Below are positions 17,184-26,599 of a DNA stretch of 64,000 bases, in pieces. Every line of letters begins with the position of its first letter. Within the stretch, counting starts at the first letter, position 1. The DNA comes from Candidatus Peribacteria bacterium (GTDB lineage: Bacteria > Patescibacteriota > Gracilibacteria > UBA1369 > UBA12463), in assembly GCA_943354965.1 (NCBI GenBank), contig CALRDN010000007.1:1-64000 (forward strand). The letters are read 5' to 3'. The translations under genes were made by a program, and so were the position numbers. The notes beneath the pieces were generated by a model. That model was not told the origin of the DNA, searched no databases, and saw nothing but the letters and a program-made list of their open reading frames with translations.

Positions 17184-18062
17184 TCACCCCAATTCTCCCC
17201 TAGGGAAAGCGATTCTCCTCTCGTCAAAACTAAATGATGTTCCGATCGCCGGTTCGCCGAACTGTTTGTAGGCGGAGTTTTCGAGCCGTTGTTGGGGCGT
17301 CCAGGACTCATCCCATTTGGAGAGAATCTCGATACTTCCATCGTTCTCATAGATGACGAGCGAGCCTGGTTTAGCATCGCCAAGTGATTTACCGATGATG
17401 ACACTTTGCGATATCTCACCGATCTTTATCTGAACACGTTGCCCGGGAAGTCCATTGATTCTTTGAAGAATGCTTGCGTCGACACTGTTTTCAGAAAGTA
17501 CGAGATTACCAAATCTATCGACATAGCCGAGTGTGCGTCCATCTGACAACTCGGGAATCTGAGATAGGTCAATATTCTCTAATGCGAGCCCATGATTATC
17601 GGCAAGTAGTCGCGGCGTGAAGCTCGATCGATGTTGTTCATGATCACTATACAATCCATTATTTTTATTGGGGAGTATTTCTAATTTTTGTACATGCGCT
17701 CGTACGCCGGCAATGACATCGAGAGGCGTGCCGGCAATACGAAGACCTCCACCAAATTCCGCGCGAAAGAATGGCTGACCATTGTTATTTTCCTTCGTTC
17801 TCGCCGCGCTATTGATAAATAATCCCGTCGTTCCAGCGCCAGGATTATCTCGGCATAGCCGTACGGCTTCTTGCACGACAAACTGATAATATTCTTGGGG
17901 CGCACCAAACGTGTCAAAATGTTGAATACCTGGAAATTGTGATCGTACAGCCTCGGAAAGGCGCGCTACCACATCAGGAGATTTGAGAGGACTATGTAAT
18001 TCTTGCCCTCCGTGACAATCACTAAGAGAGAAAAGACGATCTGGATAGGATAAAGAGGCCAT
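17184..18062 (-). CDS. Putative SAM-hydroxide adenosyltransferase (DUF62)-like protein
   Basis: GYVDRFGNLVLSENS resembles the DRFGNLxTN signature at the inter-domain region; C-terminal beta-rich segment SLVIYENDGSIEI. Remote similarity by eye only. Confidence 0.4.
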   Translation of the reverse strand: MASLSYPDRLFSLSDCHGGQELHSPLKSPDVVARLSEAVRSQFPGIQHFDTFGAPQEYYQFVVQEAVRLCRDNPGAGTTGLFINSAARTKENNNGQPFFRAEFGGGLRIAGTPLDVIAGVRAHVQKLEILPNKNNGLYSDHEQHRSSFTPRLLADNHGLALENIDLSQIPELSDGRTLGYVDRFGNLVLSENSVDASILQRINGLPGQRVQIKIGEISQSVIIGKSLGDAKPGSLVIYENDGSIEILSKWDESWTPQQRLENSAYKQFGEPAIGTSFSFDERRIAFPRGELG

Positions 18063-18091
18063 AGTGATTAAAAATTAAAAAATAAATAAAT

Positions 18092-18127
18092 AAAAAAAAT
18101 CCACGGAATTCTTTTGAACTTCGTGGA
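18092..18127 (-). terminator. Hairpin plus T-tract in the 5' leader of the 18062(-) gene (candidate attenuator terminator)
   Basis: Minus strand TCCACGAAGTTC-aaaa-GAATTCCGTGGA followed by TTTTTTTTA, about 30 nt before the ATG. Confidence 0.75.
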
Positions 18128-18151
18128 GGTGATTGTATGCGTTTCTTCAGT

Positions 18152-18205
18152 TTAACGTCGCATCAAGAAATGCTCACCACGAAGTATGTGGAGTCGCATC
18201 ATCAT
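18152..18205 (-). CDS. Candidate leader peptide MMMRLHILRGEHFLMRR*
   Basis: 17-codon ORF between promoter TTGACA-N16-TATACT (18299..18272, minus) and the terminator at 18092-18127; overlaps the candidate antiterminator segment. Confidence 0.4.
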   Translation of the reverse strand: MMMRLHILRGEHFLMRR

Positions 18206-18397
18206 TGACGAACGAGCTTGGCCGAAGGAGATTTGGTTCATATCAGAACAAAAATATACATGAGCGTCCTAAGTATATCGTTAGTTTGATGCCTGTCAAC
18301 AATGCCGTACGCACATAGAGCGTGAAGTGAGGCGGCAAAAATGAGAGAGAAATATTTTCTATAGATAATAAAAGTAATATTTGCAATACTCTTCATT

Positions 18398-19246
18398 ATG
18401 AAGAAAAATAATATCATTTTTGCTATTGGACTATGCTTACTTATCCCCGGAATTGTCTCGGCGCATCAGCCAAGAATGCCTGAGGGGAGCCAGATTACCG
18501 TCACGGATCCTGAGATTTCAAAAGCATATTACAGTAAACTCGAGGGAAAAACTCATACATATAGCATATCGTCAGATAAGGCATTTTCATTATATGTAAA
18601 CATTTTAGTACCCGATATTGAAGGTCAAAAAAAAGATGTATCAGCGGTAATCATAAGAAACAGAGATGTTGAATCCCCGACCGCCCTCAATGGAAATGAT
18701 TTCGAGTGGAAGAAATTTTTTGAACCCTTTGGAAATGATACGTACTGGAAGGGTCCGGAATATAGGGAAAAAGTAGGTCCTGGTATATATGAAATTATTG
18801 TTTCAAGTCCAAATAAGGACAGTAAGTATTCACTTGCTATAGGTGAAATTGAATCATTTTCTCTGGGAGAAACAATCAATGCCTTAACGCTTATTCCAAA
18901 AATCAAAAGTGATTTTTTCAACGAATCGCCTGTCGGATTTATATTCTCGCCATTTGGATTTGGACTACTGCTCATTATGTTTGTTCTCGCTTTCGCATTT
19001 GGATTTATCTATCAATTGATATTGAGAAAGATGGCCCAAAGCACGGCAAGAAAGGTACACAAGAATATTGGAACTTCAGACCGTTTGTTGCGACTTGCGA
19101 TAGCGATCGGACTCCTCGCATGGGCAATCACAACCTCATGGAGCCCAATACTATTATTCTTCTCTGGCTTCGTATTTTTTGAAGCTATTTTCAGCTGGTG
19201 CGGACTCTATGCTGCGCTTGGGAAAAGCACCTGTCCTCTCGAGTAG
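18398..19246 (+). CDS. Membrane protein with C-terminal DUF2892-like domain
   Basis: Signal peptide; TM near 190-210; C-terminal NIGTSDRLLRLAIAIGLLAWAI..GLYAALGKSTCPLE. Confidence 0.6.
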   Translation: MKKNNIIFAIGLCLLIPGIVSAHQPRMPEGSQITVTDPEISKAYYSKLEGKTHTYSISSDKAFSLYVNILVPDIEGQKKDVSAVIIRNRDVESPTALNGNDFEWKKFFEPFGNDTYWKGPEYREKVGPGIYEIIVSSPNKDSKYSLAIGEIESFSLGETINALTLIPKIKSDFFNESPVGFIFSPFGFGLLLIMFVLAFAFGFIYQLILRKMAQSTARKVHKNIGTSDRLLRLAIAIGLLAWAITTSWSPILLFFSGFVFFEAIFSWCGLYAALGKSTCPLE

Positions 19247-19276
19247 ATCGCCACGAGAGCTATTCTATGCTATGGT

Positions 19277-19852
19277 GTGCCCATGAAGATTACATCAGCA
19301 ACATTCGTAAAGAGCGTTACGGGCCTCGACCATACATTATCCGACGGCAAGCCTCAGGTGGCTTTCATCGGACGATCCAACGTTGGGAAGTCCAGTACTA
19401 TCAACTCATTAGCCAAGCAAAAGGGCCTCGCCAGGGCTAGCTCATCCCCCGGACGCACGAAAGAAATTAATATATTTTTGATCAATAAGGCTTTTTATTT
19501 GGTTGACCTTCCCGGGTATGGATTTGCGAGAGGCTCACGCGAAGGCATCGACAAGTTCCAAGACCTCGCCTATTGGTATCTCTTAGAATCTCCCTATAAG
19601 CAGAAAAAAGTAGTATTGATTATTGACGCCAATGTCGGCCCGACCGGCGATGATTTGGAGATGCTCTACGGATTAGAAATGCAAAAAAAGAGTATCGTGA
19701 TCGTAGCGAACAAGGTAGATAAGCTAAAAAAATCAGAATATGTGAAGCAGTTTAGGAAAATCACAGAGATGGTTAGAGGCCACAAAGTTATCCCCTATTC
19801 CACCACAAAAGGCACCGGAGTGAGCGAGTTAGCGAGAGAGATTACAGAGTAA
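19277..19852 (+). CDS. engB: Ribosome biogenesis GTP-binding protein YsxC/EngB
   Basis: VAFIGRSNVGKSSTINSLAKQKGLARASSSPGRTKEINIFLIN; LVDLPGYGFA; VANKVDKLKKSE. Confidence 0.95.
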   Translation: MPMKITSATFVKSVTGLDHTLSDGKPQVAFIGRSNVGKSSTINSLAKQKGLARASSSPGRTKEINIFLINKAFYLVDLPGYGFARGSREGIDKFQDLAYWYLLESPYKQKKVVLIIDANVGPTGDDLEMLYGLEMQKKSIVIVANKVDKLKKSEYVKQFRKITEMVRGHKVIPYSTTKGTGVSELAREITE

Positions 19853-19906
19853 TATGACAACTGTACCTGTCTTTACTCAAGACATACTTCCATGTACAAT
19901 TTTGAC

Positions 19907-20317
19907 ATGATTAAAAAAATTATAAAACATCCTCTGACGAAAAAAATCACCATCGGTTTTGCTGGAGTCCTCCTGATTGCTGGTGTGACAATTCTTGCTA
20001 TATTCGTGATAGGCTCAATAAATAAACCGGGTCCATACGATCAGTTTACCCAATGTCTCAGCGACAAGGGTACGAAATTTTATGGTGCATTCTGGTGTCC
20101 GCATTGCGTTAGGCAGAAAGCCCTTTTTGGGAAATCCGCACCACTTCTTCCGTATATAGAATGTTCCACTCCGGATAGTAAGGGAGTGCTACCTATTTGT
20201 CAGGAAAAGAAAATTGAAGGCTATCCTACATGGACATTTGCTGATGGCTCTCGCTTAGCCGGCGAAGTTGATCTCAAGAAGCTTTCTGAAAAGACCAGTT
20301 GCGCACTGCCACAATAA
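19907..20317 (+). CDS. Membrane-tethered thioredoxin-fold protein with CPHC active site
   Basis: N-terminal TM; KFYGAFWCPHCVRQKALFG; YPTWTFADG. Confidence 0.8.
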   Translation: MIKKIIKHPLTKKITIGFAGVLLIAGVTILAIFVIGSINKPGPYDQFTQCLSDKGTKFYGAFWCPHCVRQKALFGKSAPLLPYIECSTPDSKGVLPICQEKKIEGYPTWTFADGSRLAGEVDLKKLSEKTSCALPQ

Positions 20318-20326
20318 TCCAAAACT

Positions 20327-20863
20327 ATGTTCACACCACTCACGAATCAGATTCTCTCTCTCCTCACTATAGGAGGACAAATATTTGTTGCTCTCGGTAT
20401 TCTGTATGCCATCTACCAACGGAAGAACAAGGAGAATAAACTCATCCAATTCTTCGCCCGTAATGCTATTTTTTTCTCATTTATTATTCTCCTCGTCGCG
20501 ATGGTGGGGAGTTTGATTTACTCAGGAGTTATCGGCTATGCGCCCTGTGATCTTTGCTGGTATCAGAGAATATTTAGCTACCCAAGCGTATTCATGCTCG
20601 GCATGGCAATGGTTCGTCGCGAGCACAAGGCTGTCGATTATGTCATTATGCTCTCCATCATTGGCGGTATTATCTCAATCTATCACAACTATATATCCCT
20701 GGGGGGAACGAGCGTACTTCCATGTCCTGTCGGCGGCGTATCGTGCACGAAGCTCTACGTATTTGAATTTGGCTACATCACTATTCCGATGATGATGCTG
20801 ACGGCGTTCGCCCTCGTTATTTTCCTTCTCGCAATACAGAAGAAGTTTACGCTCGCGAAGTAA
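20327..20863 (+). CDS. DsbB/BdbC-family disulfide bond formation protein
   Basis: Four TM segments; CDLCWYQRIFSYP; second Cys pair in LPCPVGGVSC. Confidence 0.85.
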   Translation: MFTPLTNQILSLLTIGGQIFVALGILYAIYQRKNKENKLIQFFARNAIFFSFIILLVAMVGSLIYSGVIGYAPCDLCWYQRIFSYPSVFMLGMAMVRREHKAVDYVIMLSIIGGIISIYHNYISLGGTSVLPCPVGGVSCTKLYVFEFGYITIPMMMLTAFALVIFLLAIQKKFTLAK

Positions 20864-21428
20864 TTTTTTTCAGCATCTTTTCTAATAGAAACATCGGCAG
20901 TCCGATGACATTGTTATAATCCCCGGAAATTTTCGTAATCATCTTTCCTCCCTCCCCCTCAATAGAAAAAGCTCCGGAGATATGAAGCGCATCTTTTTGA
21001 TGAGCCAATAGATTCACCTCCTCCGCACTCATTTTTTTAATCGTCAGATCCGTAACCGCATAGTCCACAACCTTCTTCACCACACTCCCCTTCGCATCAG
21101 TTTGCACCACTGCAACGCCGGTATAGACCTTGATAATATGCCCACTCATATACCGAATGAGCCGCTTTGCATCGGCAATCGATACGGGTTTGCCTATATT
21201 TTTCCCACGACAAGTAATAAACGTATCCGCCCCGACAATCGTCGCGCTCGGGAACCTTCCGGCCACATGCATAGCCTTCCCAAGGGCCAGAAACTGCGCC
21301 AGACGCCACTGCGCCCTGTAGGCCTTCATATCTTCGTGATAATCGCTGGTAACGCACTCAAATGGCCTTCCAAGCTCGTCCATGAGCTTCCTACGTGCCG
21401 GTGACCGAGATGCGAGGATGAGTTTCAT
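20847..21428 (-). CDS. Maf-like nucleotide pyrophosphatase
   Basis: MKLILASRSPARRKLMDELG; ADTFITCRGKNIGKP; DYNNVIGLPMFLL. Confidence 0.93.
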   Translation of the reverse strand: MKLILASRSPARRKLMDELGRPFECVTSDYHEDMKAYRAQWRLAQFLALGKAMHVAGRFPSATIVGADTFITCRGKNIGKPVSIADAKRLIRYMSGHIIKVYTGVAVVQTDAKGSVVKKVVDYAVTDLTIKKMSAEEVNLLAHQKDALHISGAFSIEGEGGKMITKISGDYNNVIGLPMFLLEKMLKKITSRA

Positions 21429-21463
21429 GCGATGAGTATACCTGATACGAAATCATATTTCAC

Positions 21464-21496
21464 AAAAAAACGACTCCCCCTTTCGAGAGAGCCGCT
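21464..21496 (-). terminator. Rho-independent terminator of the RRM gene
   Basis: Minus strand CGGCTCTCTC-GAAA-GGGGGAGTCG followed by TTTTTTT. Confidence 0.85.
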
Positions 21497-21540
21497 TTTA
21501 ATAATTTCTGTAAAGAAATCAGTTTCTCATTACGAGAAGA

Positions 21541-21849
21541 TTACCAAGATGGTCTGTCTTCACGTGGTGAGAATGAACGTCGTGGACGGTCAGTTCGTGG
21601 TTCCATAGGACGAGCCTCATTAACAACGAGCTTACGACCCTGTTGGTCGTTACCATTGAACATAGAGATAGCGGCCTGAGCCTCTTCTTCTGTAGCCATT
21701 TCAACGAAGCCGAAGCCCTTTGAACGACCACTCATTCTGTCCATGATGATTGCTGCTGTTTCTACTGCTCCTGCCTGTGAGAAGAGCTCTCGGAGAGAGT
21801 CTTCAGTTGCTGAAAACGGAAGGTTTCCAACGTATAGTTTTTTTGCCAT
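21541..21849 (-). CDS. RRM-domain RNA-binding protein
   Basis: KLYVGNLPFSATEDSLRELFSQ (RNP2) and KGFGFVEM (RNP1). Confidence 0.95.
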   Translation of the reverse strand: MAKKLYVGNLPFSATEDSLRELFSQAGAVETAAIIMDRMSGRSKGFGFVEMATEEEAQAAISMFNGNDQQGRKLVVNEARPMEPRTDRPRRSFSPREDRPSW

Positions 21850-22138
21850 ATATAATTTGAATTATTCTTCTTTAAGTAAAATGCTTATTTGTAAGACGAC
21901 CTCTTTTCCCTAGCGCCTTTGGACTTCTTGATCCTTTATTGGACCCTACCCACTTGCGCGAGAGAAGAGAAGCTTATACGTGCTGACCTATGAGAAAACT
22001 TACGAACCCAGGCTACGCTTCCAGGCCTCTAAAGTCAAACAAAACAGAGATTACAGCTTTGGATATTTTACCCTGTAGCTTCAGTATTTTTGGGGTCCTT
22101 ATAGGGATTTTTACAGCTTCATGGTAGGCTAGAGCGGT

Positions 22139-22639
22139 ATGCACCAGAAAATTGCCAAAAAAGTATTGAGAATAATCGAGTCATGGCTTGGGGTGCGATC
22201 ACTTCCGAGACAGAGGTACAGGATTACCGTACGGTCACAACCTCGAGTTCACAGAAAAATAAAATTCACACAGGAGAAAAAACAGGCAAAAGCGCACTTC
22301 GTGAAGCGCCTCACGGAGATTTCAACCGCATATGACATCTCGTATAACATGATGCGAATTTCCAGTGCCAAAACTCGCTGGGGATCGTGTAGTAGAAAGC
22401 GTAATATTAATCTTAATTGGAGGTTGGTGTTTGCCCCGCCCGCAATATTGGATTATGTGATTATGCACGAGCTCTCCCATCTCACGCATATGAATCACTC
22501 AAAAGCATTTTGGAAGCATGTGGAGGAGATGATGCCGGATTACAAGACGCACCGAACGTGGTTGAAGAAAAATGGAAGAACGCTTTCGCGGGCAACAGGC
22601 TCTCTCTCGCAGGCAGTCGATACACTGATGATCAATTAA
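22139..22639 (+). CDS. YgjP/SprT-like metallopeptidase (DUF45/M48-like)
   Basis: TRWGSCSRKRNINLNWRLVFAPPAILDYVIMHELSHLTHMNHSKAFW. Confidence 0.9.
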   Translation: MHQKIAKKVLRIIESWLGVRSLPRQRYRITVRSQPRVHRKIKFTQEKKQAKAHFVKRLTEISTAYDISYNMMRISSAKTRWGSCSRKRNINLNWRLVFAPPAILDYVIMHELSHLTHMNHSKAFWKHVEEMMPDYKTHRTWLKKNGRTLSRATGSLSQAVDTLMIN

Positions 22640-22648
22640 TCACTTTTC

Positions 22649-23281
22649 ATGCCGCATTTTCTCTCCGCTCTCAATTATTTCAATCAGATGTTGATACCGT
22701 ATATTTCATCATTTGAGCATGTAGGATTGGTATTTTCAGTGACGGTATTGGTTGTCGCGCTACTTGAGTGTTTCCCGATTATCGGATATTTGACGCCGGG
22801 GATGGTGATGTTATATGGGGCGGCCGCCTTCGCGTTGCGGCAGGATTTAATAGCGAATTACATCATCTTTATGGCCGTGGGAAGTTTTTTGTCAGATATA
22901 ATGAGTTTTTATCTGGGGAAGAGAGGAGATAGGATCATGATGAAGCATGTAGAGAAGAGGAGGGAGATAGTTGAAAAAGTGCATGGTTTTCTGAGAACAT
23001 ACGGAGTAGTCGGAATCGTTATCGGCAAAAATATCGGAATTATTCGTCCCATGATTTCACTGATAGTAGGTACATCCGAGATGAGTCCGCGAAAGTTCAT
23101 GATGACTTCATGGATAGCCTCGGTGGTTTGGCCTTTTCAATATCTCATTTCCGTATACTATCTCAAAAAATACGGTGAATCGATAGGAATATTCATACAG
23201 CATTTTTGGATTTTGATGTTGGTGATAGTTATAGCATATTTCGCAGGAAGCTGGTTGAAGAAAAGGCTTCTACGAAAGTGA
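22649..23281 (+). CDS. DedA-family membrane protein
   Basis: Multi-TM; ECFPIIGYLTPGMVML; FYLGKRGDR; GKNIGIIRPMISLIVGTSEMSPRKFM. Confidence 0.85.
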   Translation: MPHFLSALNYFNQMLIPYISSFEHVGLVFSVTVLVVALLECFPIIGYLTPGMVMLYGAAAFALRQDLIANYIIFMAVGSFLSDIMSFYLGKRGDRIMMKHVEKRREIVEKVHGFLRTYGVVGIVIGKNIGIIRPMISLIVGTSEMSPRKFMMTSWIASVVWPFQYLISVYYLKKYGESIGIFIQHFWILMLVIVIAYFAGSWLKKRLLRK

Positions 23282-24097
23282 TAAAATCAATACGCCGAAA
23301 ACGATACGGTACCATGCAAATCCGCGAAATGAATGCGTGCCAATAAACCGAATAAATGTTTTTATCGCAACAAGAGCAGAGAAAAAAGCGACAATAAATC
23401 CAACCGCAAAAACAGGAACATCGCTCGAGCTAACACTTCCCGCGCTTTTGAGTAAGTCATATCCCGTTGCTGCGAGCATCGTAGGAATAGCCAAGAAGAA
23501 GGAATATTCTGTCGCCGTCTTGCGATCAAGTTTCGTAAGCATACCTCCGATAATCGTCGAACCTGATCTGGAAACGCCAGGTATAAGCGCTAAAACTTGC
23601 GCTACTCCAATCCATAGAGCCTGAGAATATTTCACGTGCTGCACAGCATTTTCTACAGGAGCACTTACGAGTTTTCTGCGGAGAAAAGCCTCCACTCCCA
23701 AGATAACAATACCTCCACCGATAAGCGATAAGGCGACAATTGAGGGAGTAAATAAATGTGCCTTGATATATGTGTGCGCCGCAAGTCCCACTACAGCCGC
23801 CGGCAAAAAACTCACCAATACTTTCATCCAGAACTGCATCCAGCCAGAGGAAAAATCGAAGATCTTCTTTTTATACAACCACACCACCGACAAAATCGCC
23901 CCTAGTTGAATGAATATCTCAAAAGTAGATGCAAAGGCGGCAGCCGAAGCATTTGTACCCGCTTCCTTTCCAAATCCAATCCAATCCCCTACCACAATCA
24001 AATGCCCTGTCGACGATATCGGCAGAAACTCCGTCACACCCTCCACGACACCCAGTATTATCGCCTTTCCTATCGCAACAAGTGAAAAATCAATCAT
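23270..24097 (-). CDS. uppP: Undecaprenyl-diphosphatase UppP/BacA
   Basis: GVVEGVTEFLPISSTGHLIV; LALIPGVSRSGSTIIGGM. Confidence 0.96.
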   Translation of the reverse strand: MIDFSLVAIGKAIILGVVEGVTEFLPISSTGHLIVVGDWIGFGKEAGTNASAAAFASTFEIFIQLGAILSVVWLYKKKIFDFSSGWMQFWMKVLVSFLPAAVVGLAAHTYIKAHLFTPSIVALSLIGGGIVILGVEAFLRRKLVSAPVENAVQHVKYSQALWIGVAQVLALIPGVSRSGSTIIGGMLTKLDRKTATEYSFFLAIPTMLAATGYDLLKSAGSVSSSDVPVFAVGFIVAFFSALVAIKTFIRFIGTHSFRGFAWYRIVFGVLILSLS

Positions 24098-24412
24098 GGA
24101 TTGAACATAAAAATGGTATATAGGCCACTAAAGTGAAGCTATAATACCATATTCCCAGAAAATAGGCAGTGACGTCAGAGAACCACAATACAATAATATG
24201 TGATGTATGTCAAGTATTGAAGCTGAGCAAAGCTGAAGATTCGTCACGAGGTGAGGTGCCTTTGAGGAAGTATATATAGATTCCTTATATATTTACTCTA
24301 TAAAATATATACCACCATAAAAAGTATCCCCGCCCGGGCTCCTCTCCAGTAAGTATTTTTCCTAGTCAGTCTCAAGGAAATGCGATACAATCCGGCCTGC
24401 AAGCCAGCGCGC

Positions 24413-24505
24413 GGAGAGATACCCAAGTGGCTGAAGGGGCGGGATTGCTAATCCTGTAGTAGGGTTTCGACCCTAGCGAGAGTTCGAATCTCTCTCTCTC
24501 CGCCA
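24413..24505 (+). tRNA. tRNA-Ser (anticodon GCU), CCA encoded
   Basis: GGAGAGA acceptor; anticodon loop TTGCTAA; long variable arm; GTTCGAATC; TCTCTCC-GCCA. Confidence 0.95.
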
Positions 24506-24557
24506 GTAGATTTGCATCGCAAATCGGATTTGTTCTCGTATGTAATTTCAACGCTCT

Positions 24558-24950
24558 ATGGGCAGTATGAATAGAAACGATCCAGTTGCATTCTTCCGAA
24601 CCGCCAAAAAGGCGATAGGAGTTATGCGTGAGGCAGTTCAGCAGAATAGTCCCTTGGGGGCGGCGAAAAAAGATCCGGAAAAAGTAAAGGCCCAGCAGGG
24701 TTTCCCCTCGGGGGAAATGTGGAGTGATACGATGTACAAAGATCGTTGGAGCAATTTTATTTGGTCAACAATTTTAAGTACCGTACTCTGCACGGCGCTG
24801 TATTTCGAATTAAAATTTCGTCTCGCTCTTGGGCTGCTCGGAGGAGGAATACTTATTCTCGTGACAGGAGCCCTCGCACTTCTCGGTCTGTATACGATGT
24901 ATACCTACGTCAAAGTTATCATCACGGGAAAAAGTGATATAAAATTATAA
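24558..24950 (+). CDS. Hypothetical membrane protein
   Basis: Two C-terminal hydrophobic segments; small ORF between a tRNA and eno. Confidence 0.6.
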   Translation: MGSMNRNDPVAFFRTAKKAIGVMREAVQQNSPLGAAKKDPEKVKAQQGFPSGEMWSDTMYKDRWSNFIWSTILSTVLCTALYFELKFRLALGLLGGGILILVTGALALLGLYTMYTYVKVIITGKSDIKL

Positions 24951-26189
24951 GAGCTCTTCGATCTTCAAGAGTCTGTTATATTTTGCCACGCGCTCACTTC
25001 TACAGAGTGATCCTGTTTTGATCGTTGGGCAGTTCATACCCACACACAGATCAGCCAAAGTTGTGTCCTCGGTCTCGCCGCTACGATGGGAAACGATTGG
25101 CTTCCAGCCTACGCTTTGCGTCAACGCGATCGCATCAATCGATTCAGAAATAGTTCCAATTTGATTCATCTTAATGAGAACGCTATTCGCAGATTTTCGC
25201 TCGATACCGGTTTTGATTCTCTCAACATTCGTCACAAATAAATCATCACCGACAATCGTGACCTTGTCTCCATACTGTGTCGTCATCTTATCGAAACCAT
25301 CCCAGTCATCTTCAGAAAGTGGATCCTCGATAGATATGAGTGGATATTTCGAAATTAACGCCCCATACCACGCAATCATCTCATCTGTAGTCGCAACGCC
25401 GGATGGATTTACCTTGCAGAGATATGTTCCATTTTCATAGAAGCTACTTGCCGCCACGTCTACGGCAATCTGTACCTGCTGAGTCGTATAGCCGGATTCA
25501 GATATGGCCTTCAGCAAGAGCTCAAATGCTTCTTCATTCGATGGTAAATGTGGGGCAAAACCGCCCTCATCGCCTACGCTGGTTACCATTCCTTGCTTAG
25601 ATAAAATACCTTTCAATGTGTGAAAAATTTCAGCACCGGCACGTAGTCGTTCGGCAAATGTTGGAAAACCTGATGGAACAAGCATGAACTCTTGAATATC
25701 CAGTCCGCTATCGGCATGCTTGCCGCCATTGATGACATTCATAATTGGAATTGGCAGACCGAAGGTCGTATTGTTCCCGATTTTCCCAAAGTATTGATAG
25801 AGCTCGATTCCGTCTCGCTTGGCGCATGCACGCGCAAAAGCAATCGATACGCCGAGTAGAGCATTCGCACCGAGTCGTGATTTATTTGGAGTTCCATCGA
25901 GCGCGATAAGCATATCATCAAGAGCGCGCTGATCGGCAATTTCTTTGCCCTGTAGCGCATTGAAAATCTCAACGTTCGCATTTGCAACAGCGTTTAGGAC
26001 GCCCTTGCCGCCATATCGCTTCTTATCACCATCTCGTAACTCTACTGCCTCGTGGATGCCCGTAGAGGCACCACTCGGCACCATCGCACGCCCATAAGAT
26101 CCATCATTCAACGTGAGCTCAACCTCTACGGTTGGATTTCCGCGTGAGTCGAGAATTTCTCGTGCATGAATGGATGTAATGGTAGACAT
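24945..26189 (-). CDS. eno: Enolase
   Basis: IHAREILDSRGNPTVEVEL; SGASTGIHEAVELRDGD; VLIKMNQIGTISESIDAI; SHRSGETEDTTLADL. Confidence 0.98.
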   Translation of the reverse strand: MSTITSIHAREILDSRGNPTVEVELTLNDGSYGRAMVPSGASTGIHEAVELRDGDKKRYGGKGVLNAVANANVEIFNALQGKEIADQRALDDMLIALDGTPNKSRLGANALLGVSIAFARACAKRDGIELYQYFGKIGNNTTFGLPIPIMNVINGGKHADSGLDIQEFMLVPSGFPTFAERLRAGAEIFHTLKGILSKQGMVTSVGDEGGFAPHLPSNEEAFELLLKAISESGYTTQQVQIAVDVAASSFYENGTYLCKVNPSGVATTDEMIAWYGALISKYPLISIEDPLSEDDWDGFDKMTTQYGDKVTIVGDDLFVTNVERIKTGIERKSANSVLIKMNQIGTISESIDAIALTQSVGWKPIVSHRSGETEDTTLADLCVGMNCPTIKTGSLCRSERVAKYNRLLKIEELL

Positions 26190-26310
26190 GTGCCCGCATC
26201 ATAGCAAAAAATTCCCAGAGTGCAAAAAATATATATTGATTTACGCAAGATATTGCGCAAAAGCATTAATTATCCTACAATATATCTAATATTCTCTTAC
26301 TCACTTCTCT

Positions 26311-26541
26311 ATGAAGATGCTCTCTCATCTCGCGTTGCTCTTGCTCGTCGTTGGTGGTCTCAATTGGGGACTCGTTGGCGTAGCAAATTATAACCTCGTT
26401 GAGGTTCTTTTTGGTAGCTGGCCGGTTGTCGTCTCAGTCGTCTACGATCTCGTAGGTCTCGCCGCACTCTTCATGGGATACCAGATGGTAATGTGTGCCG
26501 CAGGAAAAGGTGGCTGCTGTTCAGCAGACTGCCAGAAGTAA
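26311..26541 (+). CDS. DUF378-family small membrane protein
   Basis: LLLVVGGLNWGLVGVANYNLVEVLFG..VYDLVGLAALF. Confidence 0.85.
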   Translation: MKMLSHLALLLLVVGGLNWGLVGVANYNLVEVLFGSWPVVVSVVYDLVGLAALFMGYQMVMCAAGKGGCCSADCQK

Positions 26542-26561
26542 GTTCAGGGGCAAAACAAAAG

Positions 26562-26595
26562 GAGGGTGCGCCAATCACGGGCATCCTCTTTTTTA
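26562..26595 (+). terminator. Rho-independent terminator after the DUF378 gene
   Basis: GAGGGTGC..GCATCCTC followed by TTTTTT. Confidence 0.8.
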
Positions 26596-26599
26596 AATA

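Noticed and set aside
24180-24330. AT-rich stretches with TATATA repeats between uppP and tRNA-Ser
   Set aside because: Low complexity expected in an intergenic promoter region; no ordered repeat unit.
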